The notes: a model not told the origin generated them from the letters alone. Numbered from the stretch's first letter, positions 17,634 to 26,307 are shown. The stretch: DNA of 64,000 bases from Gluconobacter roseus NBRC 3990 (GCF_006538885.1 NZ_BJLY01000004.1:186001-250000); one strand, 5' to 3'. Numbers and translations: made by a program.

Positions 17634-18635
17634 GTGAAGATTGACGCACGGAGTATCGGGCGCACTCTGGCGGATGCCGGTTCCTGGCGGGCAATCGTGC
17701 TTCATGGCGATGACACGGGTCTTATCCGCGAACGCGCTGTTCAGGCCGTCAAGCTGGTAGCCGGAACGCTTGATGATCCGTTTCAGGTCGCCCAACTGGA
17801 CCGGGAAACGCAGGATCGGCTTGAAGAGGAAGCCACGGCGCTCTCCCTGATCGGCGGGCGGCGCGTCGTCTGGGTGCGGGATGGACAGGACAGTCTGGCG
17901 CCACTGTTCAAGCGGGTGCTGGAGACCGCAACAGACGCGCTGATCGTTATCGAAGCACCGGGAATTACGGCGCGCTCAAAGCTGCGTGCGCTGGCCGAAG
18001 CCCATAAACAGGTCGCATCCATTGCCTGCTATCCCGAAGAAGGGCGGGCATTATCCCAGACCGTCACGGATGCTCTCGGTCAGGCCGGGGTGACAATCGA
18101 TCGTGATGCACTGGTCTGGCTGCTGGGTGCGCTCGGCGCCGATCGCAGTGGTGTGCGGGGCGAGATCGAAAAGCTTGTCCTCTATGCGGGTGAGGGCGGT
18201 CGTCTTGATCTGCAGGCTGTGCAGGACTGCGTAGGGGATGCAGGCGGCAATTCGCTGGAAGATGCCGCTTTTTCCGCCCTGTGCGGCAACCGGCTGATGG
18301 CTGATCAGGCGCTTGAGCGGGCTCTCGCGGATGGTGCCAATCCCGTGGCGGTGGCGCGGACGGTTCTGGGCGTTCTGGTCCGACTTCAGAAGGTCGCTCA
18401 GAGCGTGCAGGAAGGCCATGGTCGGGCTGAGGCTATGAAGGCACTGAAGCCCCCCGTGTTCTTCAAACGGACGGCAGCCTTTGGTCAGGCACTGGACCGC
18501 TGGTCTCTTCCTGCACTGGCCATCGCAGCGCAGGAAACGCAGGCTTTTGAACTGGCCTGCAAGCAGAGCGCATCGCCTGACATGGCGCTGTGCAGACGCC
18601 ATATTGCGTCTCTCTGTACGGTCAGGAAAGTCTGA
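17634..18635 (+). CDS. holA: DNA polymerase III subunit delta
   Basis: A 333-aa protein, the normal size for HolA, the subunit of the clamp loader that opens the beta sliding clamp. Recognisable features are WRAIVLHGDDTGLIRERAV at the N-terminus, FQVAQLDRE, ALSLIGGRRVVWVRD, and the three-domain helical C-terminus with WLLGALGADRSGVRGEIEKL. The only reasonable start is the GTG at 17634, 14 bases after the lptE stop. leuS-lptE-holA is a conserved gene order. A short hairpin with a T run follows the gene at 18649. Confidence 0.93.
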   Translation: MKIDARSIGRTLADAGSWRAIVLHGDDTGLIRERAVQAVKLVAGTLDDPFQVAQLDRETQDRLEEEATALSLIGGRRVVWVRDGQDSLAPLFKRVLETATDALIVIEAPGITARSKLRALAEAHKQVASIACYPEEGRALSQTVTDALGQAGVTIDRDALVWLLGALGADRSGVRGEIEKLVLYAGEGGRLDLQAVQDCVGDAGGNSLEDAAFSALCGNRLMADQALERALADGANPVAVARTVLGVLVRLQKVAQSVQEGHGRAEAMKALKPPVFFKRTAAFGQALDRWSLPALAIAAQETQAFELACKQSASPDMALCRRHIASLCTVRKV

Positions 18636-18648
18636 TCAGATCAGTGCC

Positions 18649-18669
18649 CGGCTTCAAAGCCGAGTTTTT
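18649..18669 (+). terminator. Possible weak intrinsic terminator after holA
   Basis: CGGCT-TCAA-AGCCG (18649-18662) forms a five-pair stem followed by AGTTTTTA. The stem is short, so termination may be partial. It would separate the leuS-lptE-holA transcript from the dehydrogenase gene. Confidence 0.45.
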
Positions 18670-18776
18670 ATGGAAACTTCCTGTTCCGCGAGACTGTTTC
18701 TCTTCCGTCAGAAATCAATGATCCGCAGGGTTGGCCGGGATGGACCAGTTTGCGGAGAACGGAAAAGGACAGGTTC

Positions 18777-19793
18777 ATGACTGAACGGAATTCCGATGAT
18801 TCCCGCCGCAAGGTTCTGAAAGGCGCGGCTCTGGGGCTTGCTGCTGCGGCGGCCGCAGGGAGCAGGGCAAAGGCAGCTGACCCTACCATGTCTGCCGAAA
18901 ACGGCGCGCCCCCGCTTTCCGATCCTGCCAAGCGCTATACGGATGGTCCCTTTCAGGCCCAGCCGCAGCCATGGCCCGGTCTTGCTTCCAGAATGTCCCC
19001 GCGTCCTGATCATGGTGAAACCTCCTACCGGGGATCCGGTCGCATGGCGGGACGAAAGGCACTTGTAACGGGTGGAGATTCCGGTCTGGGACGCGCCGCA
19101 GCCATCGCTATTGCCCGCGAAGGGGCGGATGTGGCGATTTCCTATCTTCCGGCTGAGGAAGAAGATGCAAAAGAAGTCATGGATCTCATCCGGAGCGCCG
19201 GACGCAAGGCGGTGGCTCTTCCTGGCGACATCCGTTCGGAGAAATTCTGTCAGAAGCTGGTGGCCAATGCAGCGCGCGAGCTGGGCGGTCTGGACTGTCT
19301 CATCAACTGCGCCGGACGTCAGCATTATCATGAGAGCATCCTCGATCTGACGACAGAGGATTTCGACTGGACGCTGAAGACCAATCTTTATGCGCTTTTC
19401 TGGATCATCAAGGCGGCCATCCCGCATATGCCGCCGGGCAGTTCGATCGTGAATACGAGCTCGACCAACGCCTATAATCCTTCCGAAATCCTGGTGGATT
19501 ACAGCATCACCAAGGCAGGCATCGCGGATCTGACGAAGAGCCTCGCCAAGCAGCTTGTCCCCAAGGGCATCCGCGTCAATGCGGTCGCACCCGGACCGTT
19601 CTGGACGGCCCTGCAGGTCAGTGGTGGCCAGCCCATGTCCGCGGTCGAGAAGTTCGGCTCGACCGTTCCCCTCAAGCGCCCAGGCCAGCCCGCCGAGATC
19701 GCTCCGCTCTATGTGCAGCTTGCCAGCACGGACGGCAGCTACCTAACCGGACAGATCTTCGGAGCCACTGGTGGAACCGGCATTCCGGGCTAA
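18777..19793 (+). CDS. Short-chain dehydrogenase/reductase with Tat signal peptide
   Basis: A 338-aa SDR. The N-terminus SRRKVLKGAALGLAAAAAAG fits the twin-arginine consensus with a hydrophobic core and AKA-type cleavage. Next comes a proline-rich segment, then the NAD(P)-binding motif VTGGDSGLGRAAAIAIA, the structural CAGRQ in place of NNAG, NTSSTNAYN with the catalytic Ser, and YSITKAG with catalytic Tyr and Lys. It resembles the YghA-type SDRs, which also carry a long N-terminus. Substrate unknown. The start at 18777 has an AAGGAC site eight bases before it; an ATG nine codons upstream is less likely. It ends at a bidirectional terminator. Confidence 0.88.
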   Translation: MTERNSDDSRRKVLKGAALGLAAAAAAGSRAKAADPTMSAENGAPPLSDPAKRYTDGPFQAQPQPWPGLASRMSPRPDHGETSYRGSGRMAGRKALVTGGDSGLGRAAAIAIAREGADVAISYLPAEEEDAKEVMDLIRSAGRKAVALPGDIRSEKFCQKLVANAARELGGLDCLINCAGRQHYHESILDLTTEDFDWTLKTNLYALFWIIKAAIPHMPPGSSIVNTSSTNAYNPSEILVDYSITKAGIADLTKSLAKQLVPKGIRVNAVAPGPFWTALQVSGGQPMSAVEKFGSTVPLKRPGQPAEIAPLYVQLASTDGSYLTGQIFGATGGTGIPG

Positions 19794-19807
19794 CAGTCAT
19801 TGAGAAC

Positions 19808-19844
19808 ACAAAAAAGCGGAGGGCCGAAGCCTTCCGCTTTTTTT
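19808..19844. terminator. Bidirectional intrinsic terminator
   Basis: AAAAAAGCGGAGGGC-CGAA-GCCTTCCGCTTTTTTT: a GC-rich stem with a G-T mismatch, a CGAA loop and A and T tracts on both sides. It lies between the convergent dehydrogenase (plus) and TonB receptor (minus) genes and can stop transcription in both directions. Confidence 0.9.
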
Positions 19845-19852
19845 GTGGCTGA

Positions 19853-22366
19853 TCAGAAACGTGCCGAGACGTCCAGATAGTAATAGCCGCCATTCATGCC
19901 GAGCTGTGATGTGCTCATGTAGTACTTGGGAACGCCAAGATAGCGGTTCCCTTCAGGCACGACTGATGGGAACTTGGCGAAGATGTTGTTGCCACCGATC
20001 GTCGCACTCCATTTCGGCGTGATGTTGTACGTGACAGACGCATTCGTGGTCCATTTTGGCACGTTCTGGAACTGGAGGAAGTGGCTCGTGGAGTAGGTAT
20101 ATGGCCCCGTATAGTAGGTCAGCTGCGATGTGGTTTCGCCATAACGGATTTCGTGAACGGAGACGGCCCACTTGTTATGCGCCGACCGCCAGGTGCCCCC
20201 AAAAATGATCTTGCTGCGCGGATAGGCCGTGGTGATGTAAGCAATATTCTGGGCGTTCAGCAGGGGCGCGCCAGTCGTACTGTTGGTCTGATGGCGCAGA
20301 CGCGTGCGGTTCAGGTTGATGGCAACATCCCAGTCCGCATGACCATAACGGCCGAAATCGGTCGGGTAGTTCGCCGTCAGGTCGAGGCCCTGCGTGCGGG
20401 TATTGGCCACGTTGGCAAACCAGTGGGTGGCAAGCTGGCTGCCTGTCCAGTTTTCCGATCCACTGGGCAGATTGAAGCCATCGGCGGCGAGTGCGCTATA
20501 GGCCTGCGATCCATAGATCGTTCCACCCGGCATGATCCGGTCGCGCAGATCAATCTGATACACGTCCACGGTGACATGCAGCTTCTTGATCGGCTCCACG
20601 ATGATGCCGCCTTCGGCGCTCGTGGAAGATTCCGGCTTCAGGGCCGAAGCACCGTTGGCGAGAGCGCCAGCAGAGCTTGCCGCGATGATGCCGCTTGCCG
20701 CAGTCGGGGAGACGGACAGGGCAGAATAATGTTCCTGCGCCAGAGTCGGCGCATGGAAGCCGTTGCTGAACGTACCGCGGATCGCAAAGCGCGGGCTGAA
20801 ATCATAACGGGTCGAGACCTTGCCGGTCTTGGTATTACCGACATCCGTATAATGCTCGACGCGCCCGGCCAGATCGAGCTGCCAGTGCTTCATCAGGTTC
20901 GTGGAAACATCCAGATAACCTGCCGCAACGTCACGGGACCATTTGCCGGCATTGGCCGGGTTGGTGCCGGGGAAGCCGTCCGAGCTGGAATAAGTGTAAC
21001 TGGCCGGAGAGCCCGTACCGATCGCATAAGCCTCATAGCGATAGGATGCACCGCCCGCGACGTTGATGGCGTAGGGCCAGAAGGACGTGCGGAATTTGCG
21101 GCTGAGGTCGACGCTGTTCGTCCACTGCGTGTCGTTATAGGCCTGTGCGGCAAAGGATGTCGGGGTCTGACCCGTAGCCGCATAAAGGCCCACATTCGTC
21201 GTGCTCTGGGCGTTGACGGCGTCGTAATCCCGGCCAAAGACCGAAGATACATCCCAGTGCCAGCCTGCCAGCGTGCCCCTGAAGCCTGCAGTCAGCTCGT
21301 AATCGTTCTCGTTCAGCTCTTCGATCGGCGCGTAGCCATAAGGATAGATCGCTGAATAGCCGGGATATTTCGCGAGCGAAGAGGGCAGGCGGTAGTTCTG
21401 GTACGATTCCGCGTGACGATGCGCATAGGTCGCGCTGGCATAGGCCTGCACGTTGTCGGTGATGTCATAGCCCGCGTTGATGGCGACGCTCTCACGGGTC
21501 TGCTCTGGCTGGCCCAGAAGCTGGTTAACATAGGTGTTGGTCCGGTTATCGGCACCGGAACGCACCGTATGATCCTGATGCACGAAATCGCCACCGATAT
21601 GCACGAAGCCACGATTGTTCAGGTTCGCACCACCGTCGATGAACACGCCCTGCTGGAAACCGTCACCTTCGCTCGTAATGCCCGTGTTCGAGCGCATGGT
21701 CAGACCATGGTTCTGCTTCTTCAGGATGATGTTGACCACGCCCGCAATGGCGTCCGAACCATACTGGGCGGATGCGCCGTCACGCAGGACTTCGATATGG
21801 TCGATCATGGACATGGGGATCATGTCGATATCGACAGGTGTCGAGCCCTGCGAGGGGCCGGCATCGGCATAGATATTGGCCGTGGTGTGACGGCGCTTGC
21901 CATCCACGAGCACCAGCGTCTCGTTGGGATTGAGGCCACGCAGCGAGATGCTGTCGGTCAGGGCACCGGCATCAAAACCGCCAGTCGGTACGGTCAGGGA
22001 TGGAAGCAGCAGCGCCAGAGAGTCTCGCAGCGTAGGCTGGCCAGTCCCTGTCAGCTGGCGATTTGTGACGATATCGACCGGAGCGATCGAATCCCGGGCC
22101 TTCTTGCCGAACTCGCGCGTTCCCGTCACAACCACAGCCTCGCTACCCCCCGAAACCTCGGGCGTGGGCCTTGCTGCCTGTCTGGGAGCTGGTTTCGCCG
22201 TCTTCTTGGCAACCGGTGTTGTATGGGCCTGTTTGTGCTGAACCGGAACGGACTGCGTCGTCGCAGCCCGGCTTTCGTCCGTCATCAGGACAAACGCAGA
22301 GCCAAGGAGGGATGTCCCCAGAAGGGTCAGGTGACGAAGAGAGAGCTGGTTCAGCACTTTTACCAC
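19853..22366 (-). CDS. TonB-dependent outer-membrane receptor
   Basis: An 837-aa receptor with a signal peptide (about 1-34), a Lys/Pro-rich linker (to about 70), a TonB-box-like segment EAVVVTGTR, and a plug domain with ISLRGLNPNETLVLVDGKRR and HIEVLRDGASAQYGSDAIAG. A beta-barrel follows and ends in YYLDVSARF with the C-terminal Phe needed for barrel insertion. It imports a ligand across the outer membrane using TonB-ExbB-ExbD energy. The plug resembles the broad iron/vitamin/saccharide receptor class, and the ligand cannot be told from sequence. It is divergent from the royal-jelly-like gene, and a palindromic site lies just upstream of its start. Confidence 0.92.
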   Translation of the reverse strand: MVKVLNQLSLRHLTLLGTSLLGSAFVLMTDESRAATTQSVPVQHKQAHTTPVAKKTAKPAPRQAARPTPEVSGGSEAVVVTGTREFGKKARDSIAPVDIVTNRQLTGTGQPTLRDSLALLLPSLTVPTGGFDAGALTDSISLRGLNPNETLVLVDGKRRHTTANIYADAGPSQGSTPVDIDMIPMSMIDHIEVLRDGASAQYGSDAIAGVVNIILKKQNHGLTMRSNTGITSEGDGFQQGVFIDGGANLNNRGFVHIGGDFVHQDHTVRSGADNRTNTYVNQLLGQPEQTRESVAINAGYDITDNVQAYASATYAHRHAESYQNYRLPSSLAKYPGYSAIYPYGYAPIEELNENDYELTAGFRGTLAGWHWDVSSVFGRDYDAVNAQSTTNVGLYAATGQTPTSFAAQAYNDTQWTNSVDLSRKFRTSFWPYAINVAGGASYRYEAYAIGTGSPASYTYSSSDGFPGTNPANAGKWSRDVAAGYLDVSTNLMKHWQLDLAGRVEHYTDVGNTKTGKVSTRYDFSPRFAIRGTFSNGFHAPTLAQEHYSALSVSPTAASGIIAASSAGALANGASALKPESSTSAEGGIIVEPIKKLHVTVDVYQIDLRDRIMPGGTIYGSQAYSALAADGFNLPSGSENWTGSQLATHWFANVANTRTQGLDLTANYPTDFGRYGHADWDVAINLNRTRLRHQTNSTTGAPLLNAQNIAYITTAYPRSKIIFGGTWRSAHNKWAVSVHEIRYGETTSQLTYYTGPYTYSTSHFLQFQNVPKWTTNASVTYNITPKWSATIGGNNIFAKFPSVVPEGNRYLGVPKYYMSTSQLGMNGGYYYLDVSARF

Positions 22367-22384
22367 GCGATAAGTTAGTAATTT

Positions 22385-22410
22385 ATACGAAATACAAAAT
22401 CGTTTCGTAT
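22385..22410. promoter_or_regulatory. Perfect inverted repeat, candidate operator
   Basis: ATACGAAA (22385-22392) and TTTCGTAT (22403-22410) are exact inverted copies separated by ten bases. The site begins 18 bases before the receptor ATG on the minus strand, within the 177-bp region shared with the divergent gene at 22544. This geometry suits a dimeric regulator. It does not match the Fur consensus (GATAATGATAATCATTATC) in an obvious way. The regulator is unknown. Confidence 0.5.
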
Positions 22411-22543
22411 TTGCGGAAGGTCAACACAATTTTCCGCTTCCGAAAAGATTTCGATCACATTTTGTCAGGGCTGTGGCGTTCTTCACACGGATCGGGCGTT
22501 ATGGAAATGGTTTGTCTTGTAAATGGATTACGGGAGTTCGTGC

Positions 22544-23740
22544 ATGAAGCGACGTCATTTCCTGCGGGCCGCTTCGGCAGCCCCAGCGTCTCTTGCAGTC
22601 TCGGTGGCCCTGCCGGGCACTCAGGCCTATGCCGCCGGAAACGAGGATAACGGAACAGGCCCCTTAGGCGAACTCGACATTGTGGCCAGGTTTGACGGAC
22701 CCGGCCCGTCGGGGATCGTGGTTCTGCCAGATGGCCGGACCTTTGTCGGCTTCCCGCGCCATGCCGTGGACCATAAGGGCGCGACGCTGGGGGAACTGGT
22801 GGATGGAAAGGTTGTGCCTTATCCCTCCGCGGCTATGAGCCTGCCCGCAGAGGTTCCGGCAGAGTGCCTTGTCTCCGTTCATGGCATGACGATGGATCGT
22901 CAGGGTCGTCTCTGGGTCATTGATGACGGAAAGCGCGCCGGCCATCCGTTGCAGCCGGGAGCGGCGAAAATCGTCTGTATCGACCCGGTGACGAACCGGG
23001 TTGCGCATAAGATTATTCTCAAGGCGCCTGTGCTCCTGCCGGACAGTCACATGAACGACCTGCGGGTTTCCCTCTCGCATGGCGCGCAGGGAACGGTCTT
23101 CGTGACGGACTCTTCATTCGGGACGAAGCCCGGACTGGTGATCGTCGATGTGGCAACCCAGCAGGCGCGCCGGGTTCTGACAACACATCCCGCGATCCTG
23201 CCGGAGGCCGGCTTTTTGGCGATCGTGGAAGGGGAGCCCCGCCGCTACATCCCCGGTCATCCGCAACTCGTCTCCGGCGGGGTCGATGGCATTGCCCTGA
23301 CAAAGGACGAAAAACGTCTGTATTTCTCACCCCTGACCAGTCGGCGGCTCTACAGCCTGCCGGTCGATCTTCTGGCCGATCCGTCTTCGGATGATGCAGT
23401 TCTGGCGCCCGCGATCCGCGACGAAGGTGAGAAGGGGGTTGCGGACGGTCTGGCTCTGGATGATCAGGACCGGCTTTATACGACGAATTACGAGCATGAC
23501 TGCATCCTGCGGCGCGATCAGGATGGATCTTTCAAAATGATGCTCCGCGATCCCCGCGCCCTGTCCCCGGACGGGATCTTTGCGACCGCGGATCATGTCT
23601 ATTGTACGTTCGGGCAGTGGAACCGCCTTGCGTCATTCAATGAAGGGACCGATCGCAGGGTCACGCCCTATCTTCTGATCCGTTTTCCGATCGAACAACC
23701 GCAGCCTTACAATGCTTTGCCGCAGGGGCAGAAAACCTGA
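22544..23740 (+). CDS. Major royal jelly/yellow-family protein with Tat signal
   Basis: A 398-aa exported protein. MKRRHFLRAASAAP is a twin-arginine-like signal (RRHFL) with AYA-type cleavage near residue 31. The mature protein shows the six-bladed propeller pattern of the MRJP/yellow family: GPSGIVVLPDGRTFVGFPR, GRLWVIDDGK, PDSHMNDLRVS, VFVTDSSFG, SGGVDGIALTKDEKRLYFSPL and GVADGLALDDQDRLYTTNYE. Bacterial members are periplasmic or secreted and are sometimes annotated as gluconolactonase-like or dopachrome-conversion-related. The true reaction is unknown. The start at 22544 has a GGGAG site; seven upstream codons in frame are unlikely. It is divergent from the TonB receptor and is closed by a terminator. 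Confidence 0.85.
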   Translation: MKRRHFLRAASAAPASLAVSVALPGTQAYAAGNEDNGTGPLGELDIVARFDGPGPSGIVVLPDGRTFVGFPRHAVDHKGATLGELVDGKVVPYPSAAMSLPAEVPAECLVSVHGMTMDRQGRLWVIDDGKRAGHPLQPGAAKIVCIDPVTNRVAHKIILKAPVLLPDSHMNDLRVSLSHGAQGTVFVTDSSFGTKPGLVIVDVATQQARRVLTTHPAILPEAGFLAIVEGEPRRYIPGHPQLVSGGVDGIALTKDEKRLYFSPLTSRRLYSLPVDLLADPSSDDAVLAPAIRDEGEKGVADGLALDDQDRLYTTNYEHDCILRRDQDGSFKMMLRDPRALSPDGIFATADHVYCTFGQWNRLASFNEGTDRRVTPYLLIRFPIEQPQPYNALPQGQKT

Positions 23741-23751
23741 CCTTAGATACG

Positions 23752-23788
23752 AAAAAACCCCGGTGGATCGGTCCACCGGGGCTTTTTA
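23752..23788. terminator. Bidirectional intrinsic terminator
   Basis: AAAAAACCCCGGTGGA-TCGG-TCCACCGGGGCTTTTT: a ten-pair perfect stem with a TCGG tetraloop flanked by A and T runs. It lies between the royal-jelly-like gene and the convergent yidB. Confidence 0.93.
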
Positions 23789-23812
23789 CTATTTGTTGGT
23801 CGCCGTCTGGTT

Positions 23813-24172
23813 TCAGGCTGTCGTAGAAGGTGCCTGACCGTCCGGCGTGTGCTTGCCCACTGCGGCGGGGAGAAGCTGTGCCAGTGCCGGCAGGATCGTT
23901 CCGGCGGGTAGACCCGTCTTGCTGACGATCATCTGGATCTGCTGATCCGTCAGGAGGCTGCGCAGTTCATCGGTGGTGATGGGCAGGTTCTCGCCATTGC
24001 CGATCCAGGAATGGATCTTGTCGGTCAGACCAGCATTCTGCGCCTGGCTGAGAAGCATGTTCAGGCCGTCTCCCTTGAGGAAGTCGCCGATGCTGCCACC
24101 GAATTTTTCGCCAAGCTGTCCGCCAATTGCGCCGACGGCCTGATTCATGATGTTTCCAAGAAAGCCACTCAT
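23813..24172 (-). CDS. yidB: YidB family protein (DUF937)
   Basis: A 119-aa protein with the YidB/DUF937 pattern: a glycine-rich start MSGFLGNIMNQAVGAIGGQL, then LLSQAQNAGLTDKIHSWIGNG, the conserved NLPITTDELRSLL and QMIVSKTGLPAGTILPALAQ, and LLPAAVGKHTPDGQ at the end. The function of the family is not established. It lies on the minus strand, downstream of minE by 84 bases and in the same orientation, and so could be co-transcribed with the min genes, although this linkage is not a known rule. Confidence 0.9.
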   Translation of the reverse strand: MSGFLGNIMNQAVGAIGGQLGEKFGGSIGDFLKGDGLNMLLSQAQNAGLTDKIHSWIGNGENLPITTDELRSLLTDQQIQMIVSKTGLPAGTILPALAQLLPAAVGKHTPDGQAPSTTA

Positions 24173-24256
24173 CCGTATTGTTCCGTCTCTTGCAGATGCG
24201 GCATCAGGGCCGCACCCGGTGTGTCTGGGGCAGGATCTATCCGGGAAGAATCCGGA

Positions 24257-24535
24257 TCAGGATCCCCGCTTGCCGCTGAGTTCCTGAGGAACCTCGACGT
24301 CAATTTCGAGCATGGAGCAGCCGCTGCCACGATCGACCTTGATCTGGACCTTGTCCTGATCAACGGCGACATGACGGGCGATCACTTCCATGATCTCCTT
24401 GTGAAGCTGGCGGATCAGATCAGACTCACCGGCCTCACCCGCACCGCGCTCATGCGCGAGCAGGATCTGCAGACGGTCCTTGGCGACGCTGCTGGACTGC
24501 TGCCGCCGGGCGAAGATGTTTGAGAGAAAACTCAT
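24257..24535 (-). CDS. minE: Cell division topological specificity factor MinE
   Basis: A 92-aa protein. [20 protein letters not shown] is the membrane-targeting N-terminus, [10 protein letters not shown] is the MinD-stimulating segment, and [20 protein letters not shown] and MLEIDVEVP form the dimeric beta domain. MinE activates the MinD ATPase and drives the oscillation that keeps the Z ring at mid-cell. The start at 24535 is four bases after the minD stop. An ATG 11 codons further upstream would overlap minD. It is the last gene of the minCDE order. Confidence 0.95.
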   Translation of the reverse strand: MSFLSNIFARRQQSSSVAKDRLQILLAHERGAGEAGESDLIRQLHKEIMEVIARHVAVDQDKVQIKVDRGSGCSMLEIDVEVPQELSGKRGS

Positions 24536-24539
24536 GAAC

Positions 24540-25352
24540 TCATGCGTCCCTCTTGAAGAGCCAGTCAAAGAAACCGCGTTTCTCGACTGGAACCGAGACC
24601 TCGAGCTTCTCGCCGCTCAGGCGACGGGCTGCTTCGAAATAGGCGCGGGCAGGAAGGCTCGTGGGCGCAGCGAGCGTCACGGGTGCACCGACGTTGGAGG
24701 ACTTCAGCACATCCTCGCTTTCCGGAACGATGCCAAGCAGCGGAATGGAGAGGATCTCGAGAACGTCCTCGACGCTCAGCATTTCCTTGCGGGCGGCACG
24801 GGCAGGGTCATAGCGCGTCAGGAGCAGGTGCTTTTCGACCTTCTCGCCCTGTTCGGCCTTCTGGGTCTTGCTGTCGAGCAGACCGATGATCCGGTCGGAG
24901 TCACGCACCGAGCTGACTTCGGGATTGGTCACGATCACGGCCATGTCGGCGTGATACATGGCGAGCTGCGCGCCACGCTCGATACCAGCCGGGCTGTCGC
25001 AGATTACCCAGTCGAACTTCTCGCGAAGCTCGTCCATGACGCGGGCAACGCCCTCGGACGTCAGCGCGTCCTTGTCACGGGTCTGGGATGCCGGGAGGAT
25101 GGAGAGCGTTTCGCAGCGCTTGTCGCGGATCAGGGCCTGCGACAGGCGGGCATCGCCCTGCACGACATTGATCAGATCGAACACGACCCGGCGCTCAGCG
25201 CCCATGACCAGGTCAAGGTTCCGAAGGCCGACATCGAAATCAACCACCACCACATTCTGCCCGCTCTGAGCGAGAGCGGCGCCGAGCGCGGCGGTCGATG
25301 TCGTCTTGCCGACGCCACCCTTGCCGGAAGTGACAACCAGAACCTTGGCCAT
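24540..25352 (-). CDS. minD: Septum site-determining ATPase MinD
   Basis: A 270-aa ParA/MinD-type ATPase. The deviant Walker A motif is [16 protein letters not shown] (residues 9-18 region), with [18 protein letters not shown], the Walker B-like [17 protein letters not shown], and the C-terminal amphipathic helix [11 protein letters not shown] that anchors it to the membrane. It recruits MinC to the poles and is regulated by MinE. The start at 25352 has a GGAG site six bases upstream. A longer frame to 25409 adds 19 residues unlike MinD and is rejected. It lies between minC (149-bp gap) and minE (4-bp gap). Confidence 0.96.
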   Translation of the reverse strand: MAKVLVVTSGKGGVGKTTSTAALGAALAQSGQNVVVVDFDVGLRNLDLVMGAERRVVFDLINVVQGDARLSQALIRDKRCETLSILPASQTRDKDALTSEGVARVMDELREKFDWVICDSPAGIERGAQLAMYHADMAVIVTNPEVSSVRDSDRIIGLLDSKTQKAEQGEKVEKHLLLTRYDPARAARKEMLSVEDVLEILSIPLLGIVPESEDVLKSSNVGAPVTLAAPTSLPARAYFEAARRLSGEKLEVSVPVEKRGFFDWLFKRDA

Positions 25353-25501
25353 GAATACTCCAAAATAACGTCTTTGCGGTCTGCGGTTGCCTGTAACGAA
25401 GGACCGCAACCGGTTTTCTCATTGTATGAAAGTTTTATGCCCCGCGGCAACCGGCGAATAGGGGTGCTTTCGTGGCAGTGATGCCCAATTTACGGTTCAG
25501 G

Positions 25502-26230
25502 TTAAGCCGGCAGGGGCAGGACACGGACCCGGTCCTCGTCCAGCGCCGCCTGTGCGGCCTGTCCAAGGATGGCAGGATCGATGTCTTCCGTGACGGCATA
25601 ATACCCGTCAAGGGCCAGCAGTTCAGCCAGCATCCGGCTTGCGAAAATGCGGCTCTGGGACTGTCCGCCCACCCCGGCGATCGCCCGGCCGCGCAATGTT
25701 CCGTACACATGGATGGACCCTGCGGCCACGATTTCCGCGCCAGACGAGACGGATCCAAGAATAATTACATCGCCCTGCATGTGCTGGATGCTCTGACCTG
25801 AACGGACATGCTGGTCGATGATCAGCGTCCCCCCCCCCGAAACCGGGCCTGCTGCACTGACGGCGGGATCTTCCGGGATCTCGACTTCTCCCGCCGGACG
25901 GCCGCCATCCAGTGTTTCCGGCCAGTCCCAGTGCGCAACTGCCGGCCAGTGCCGGCTTCCGCCTTCGATGCCGATGATCCGGACACCACGGCGGCGAATA
26001 TCATCCAGCAGCGTCGCCAGACCCGGCGTGGTTTCGTTGAGGAGGCCGAGGTCGAGGATGACGGGCTTTCCGGTGAAGAGGCCGCCAGAGCGGGCGATCT
26101 GGTAGTCGAGGCCTTCCAGCCAGAGGGGGAGGGGCGCCTCGGGCGACAGGACAAGCGCCAGAAAGGAGCGGCCGCGTGCACGGATGCGCATGGGGGCGTG
26201 TGAAGAGGCAGTGGAAACGGGATCGGGCAT
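25502..26230 (-). CDS. minC: Septum site-determining protein MinC
   Basis: A 242-aa inhibitor of FtsZ assembly. The N-terminal domain (about residues 14-105) has FLALVLSPEAPLPLWLEGLD and VILDLGLLNETTPGLATLLD. A Pro/Glu/Ala linker leads to the MinD-binding beta-helix domain (from about 135) with HVRSGQSIQHMQGDVIILGS, VAAGSIHVYGTLRGRAIAG and SRIFASRMLAELLALDGYY. The start at 26230 (MPDPVST) is chosen because longer frames overlap the GST gene on the other strand; the ribosome site is weak. Codons 131-134 contain a run of ten G at the domain junction. It is transcribed ahead of minD and minE. Confidence 0.93.
   Translation of the reverse strand: MPDPVSTASSHAPMRIRARGRSFLALVLSPEAPLPLWLEGLDYQIARSGGLFTGKPVILDLGLLNETTPGLATLLDDIRRRGVRIIGIEGGSRHWPAVAHWDWPETLDGGRPAGEVEIPEDPAVSAAGPVSGGGTLIIDQHVRSGQSIQHMQGDVIILGSVSSGAEIVAAGSIHVYGTLRGRAIAGVGGQSQSRIFASRMLAELLALDGYYAVTEDIDPAILGQAAQAALDEDRVRVLPLPA
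25829..25838. repeat. Homopolymeric C10 (G10 in minC) tract
   Basis: Ten consecutive C on the plus strand, read as G10 in minC and encoding the Gly run of SGGGT (codons 131-134). A one-base slip brings a TGA into frame at 25822-25824, right after the tract, removing the whole MinD-binding domain. This is the longest G/C homopolymer I noticed in the window. Confidence 0.9.
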
Positions 26231-26307
26231 CGTGAAAATCGTCGGACCTGTGTCGGGCAGTCGGTGAGGCTCTTGTGAGCGGGTATCGGCTGACTTAGAA
26301 AGTGGCA

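Noticed and set aside
20081-21355. Long plus-strand frame inside the TonB receptor gene (also 21413-22378)
   Set aside because: The minus strand encodes a full receptor with signal peptide, plug and C-terminal Phe. The plus frames lack any family character.
22385-22410. Fur box upstream of the TonB receptor
   Set aside because: The palindrome ATACGAAA...TTTCGTAT does not match the GATAAT-based Fur consensus, so it is listed only as a generic operator candidate.
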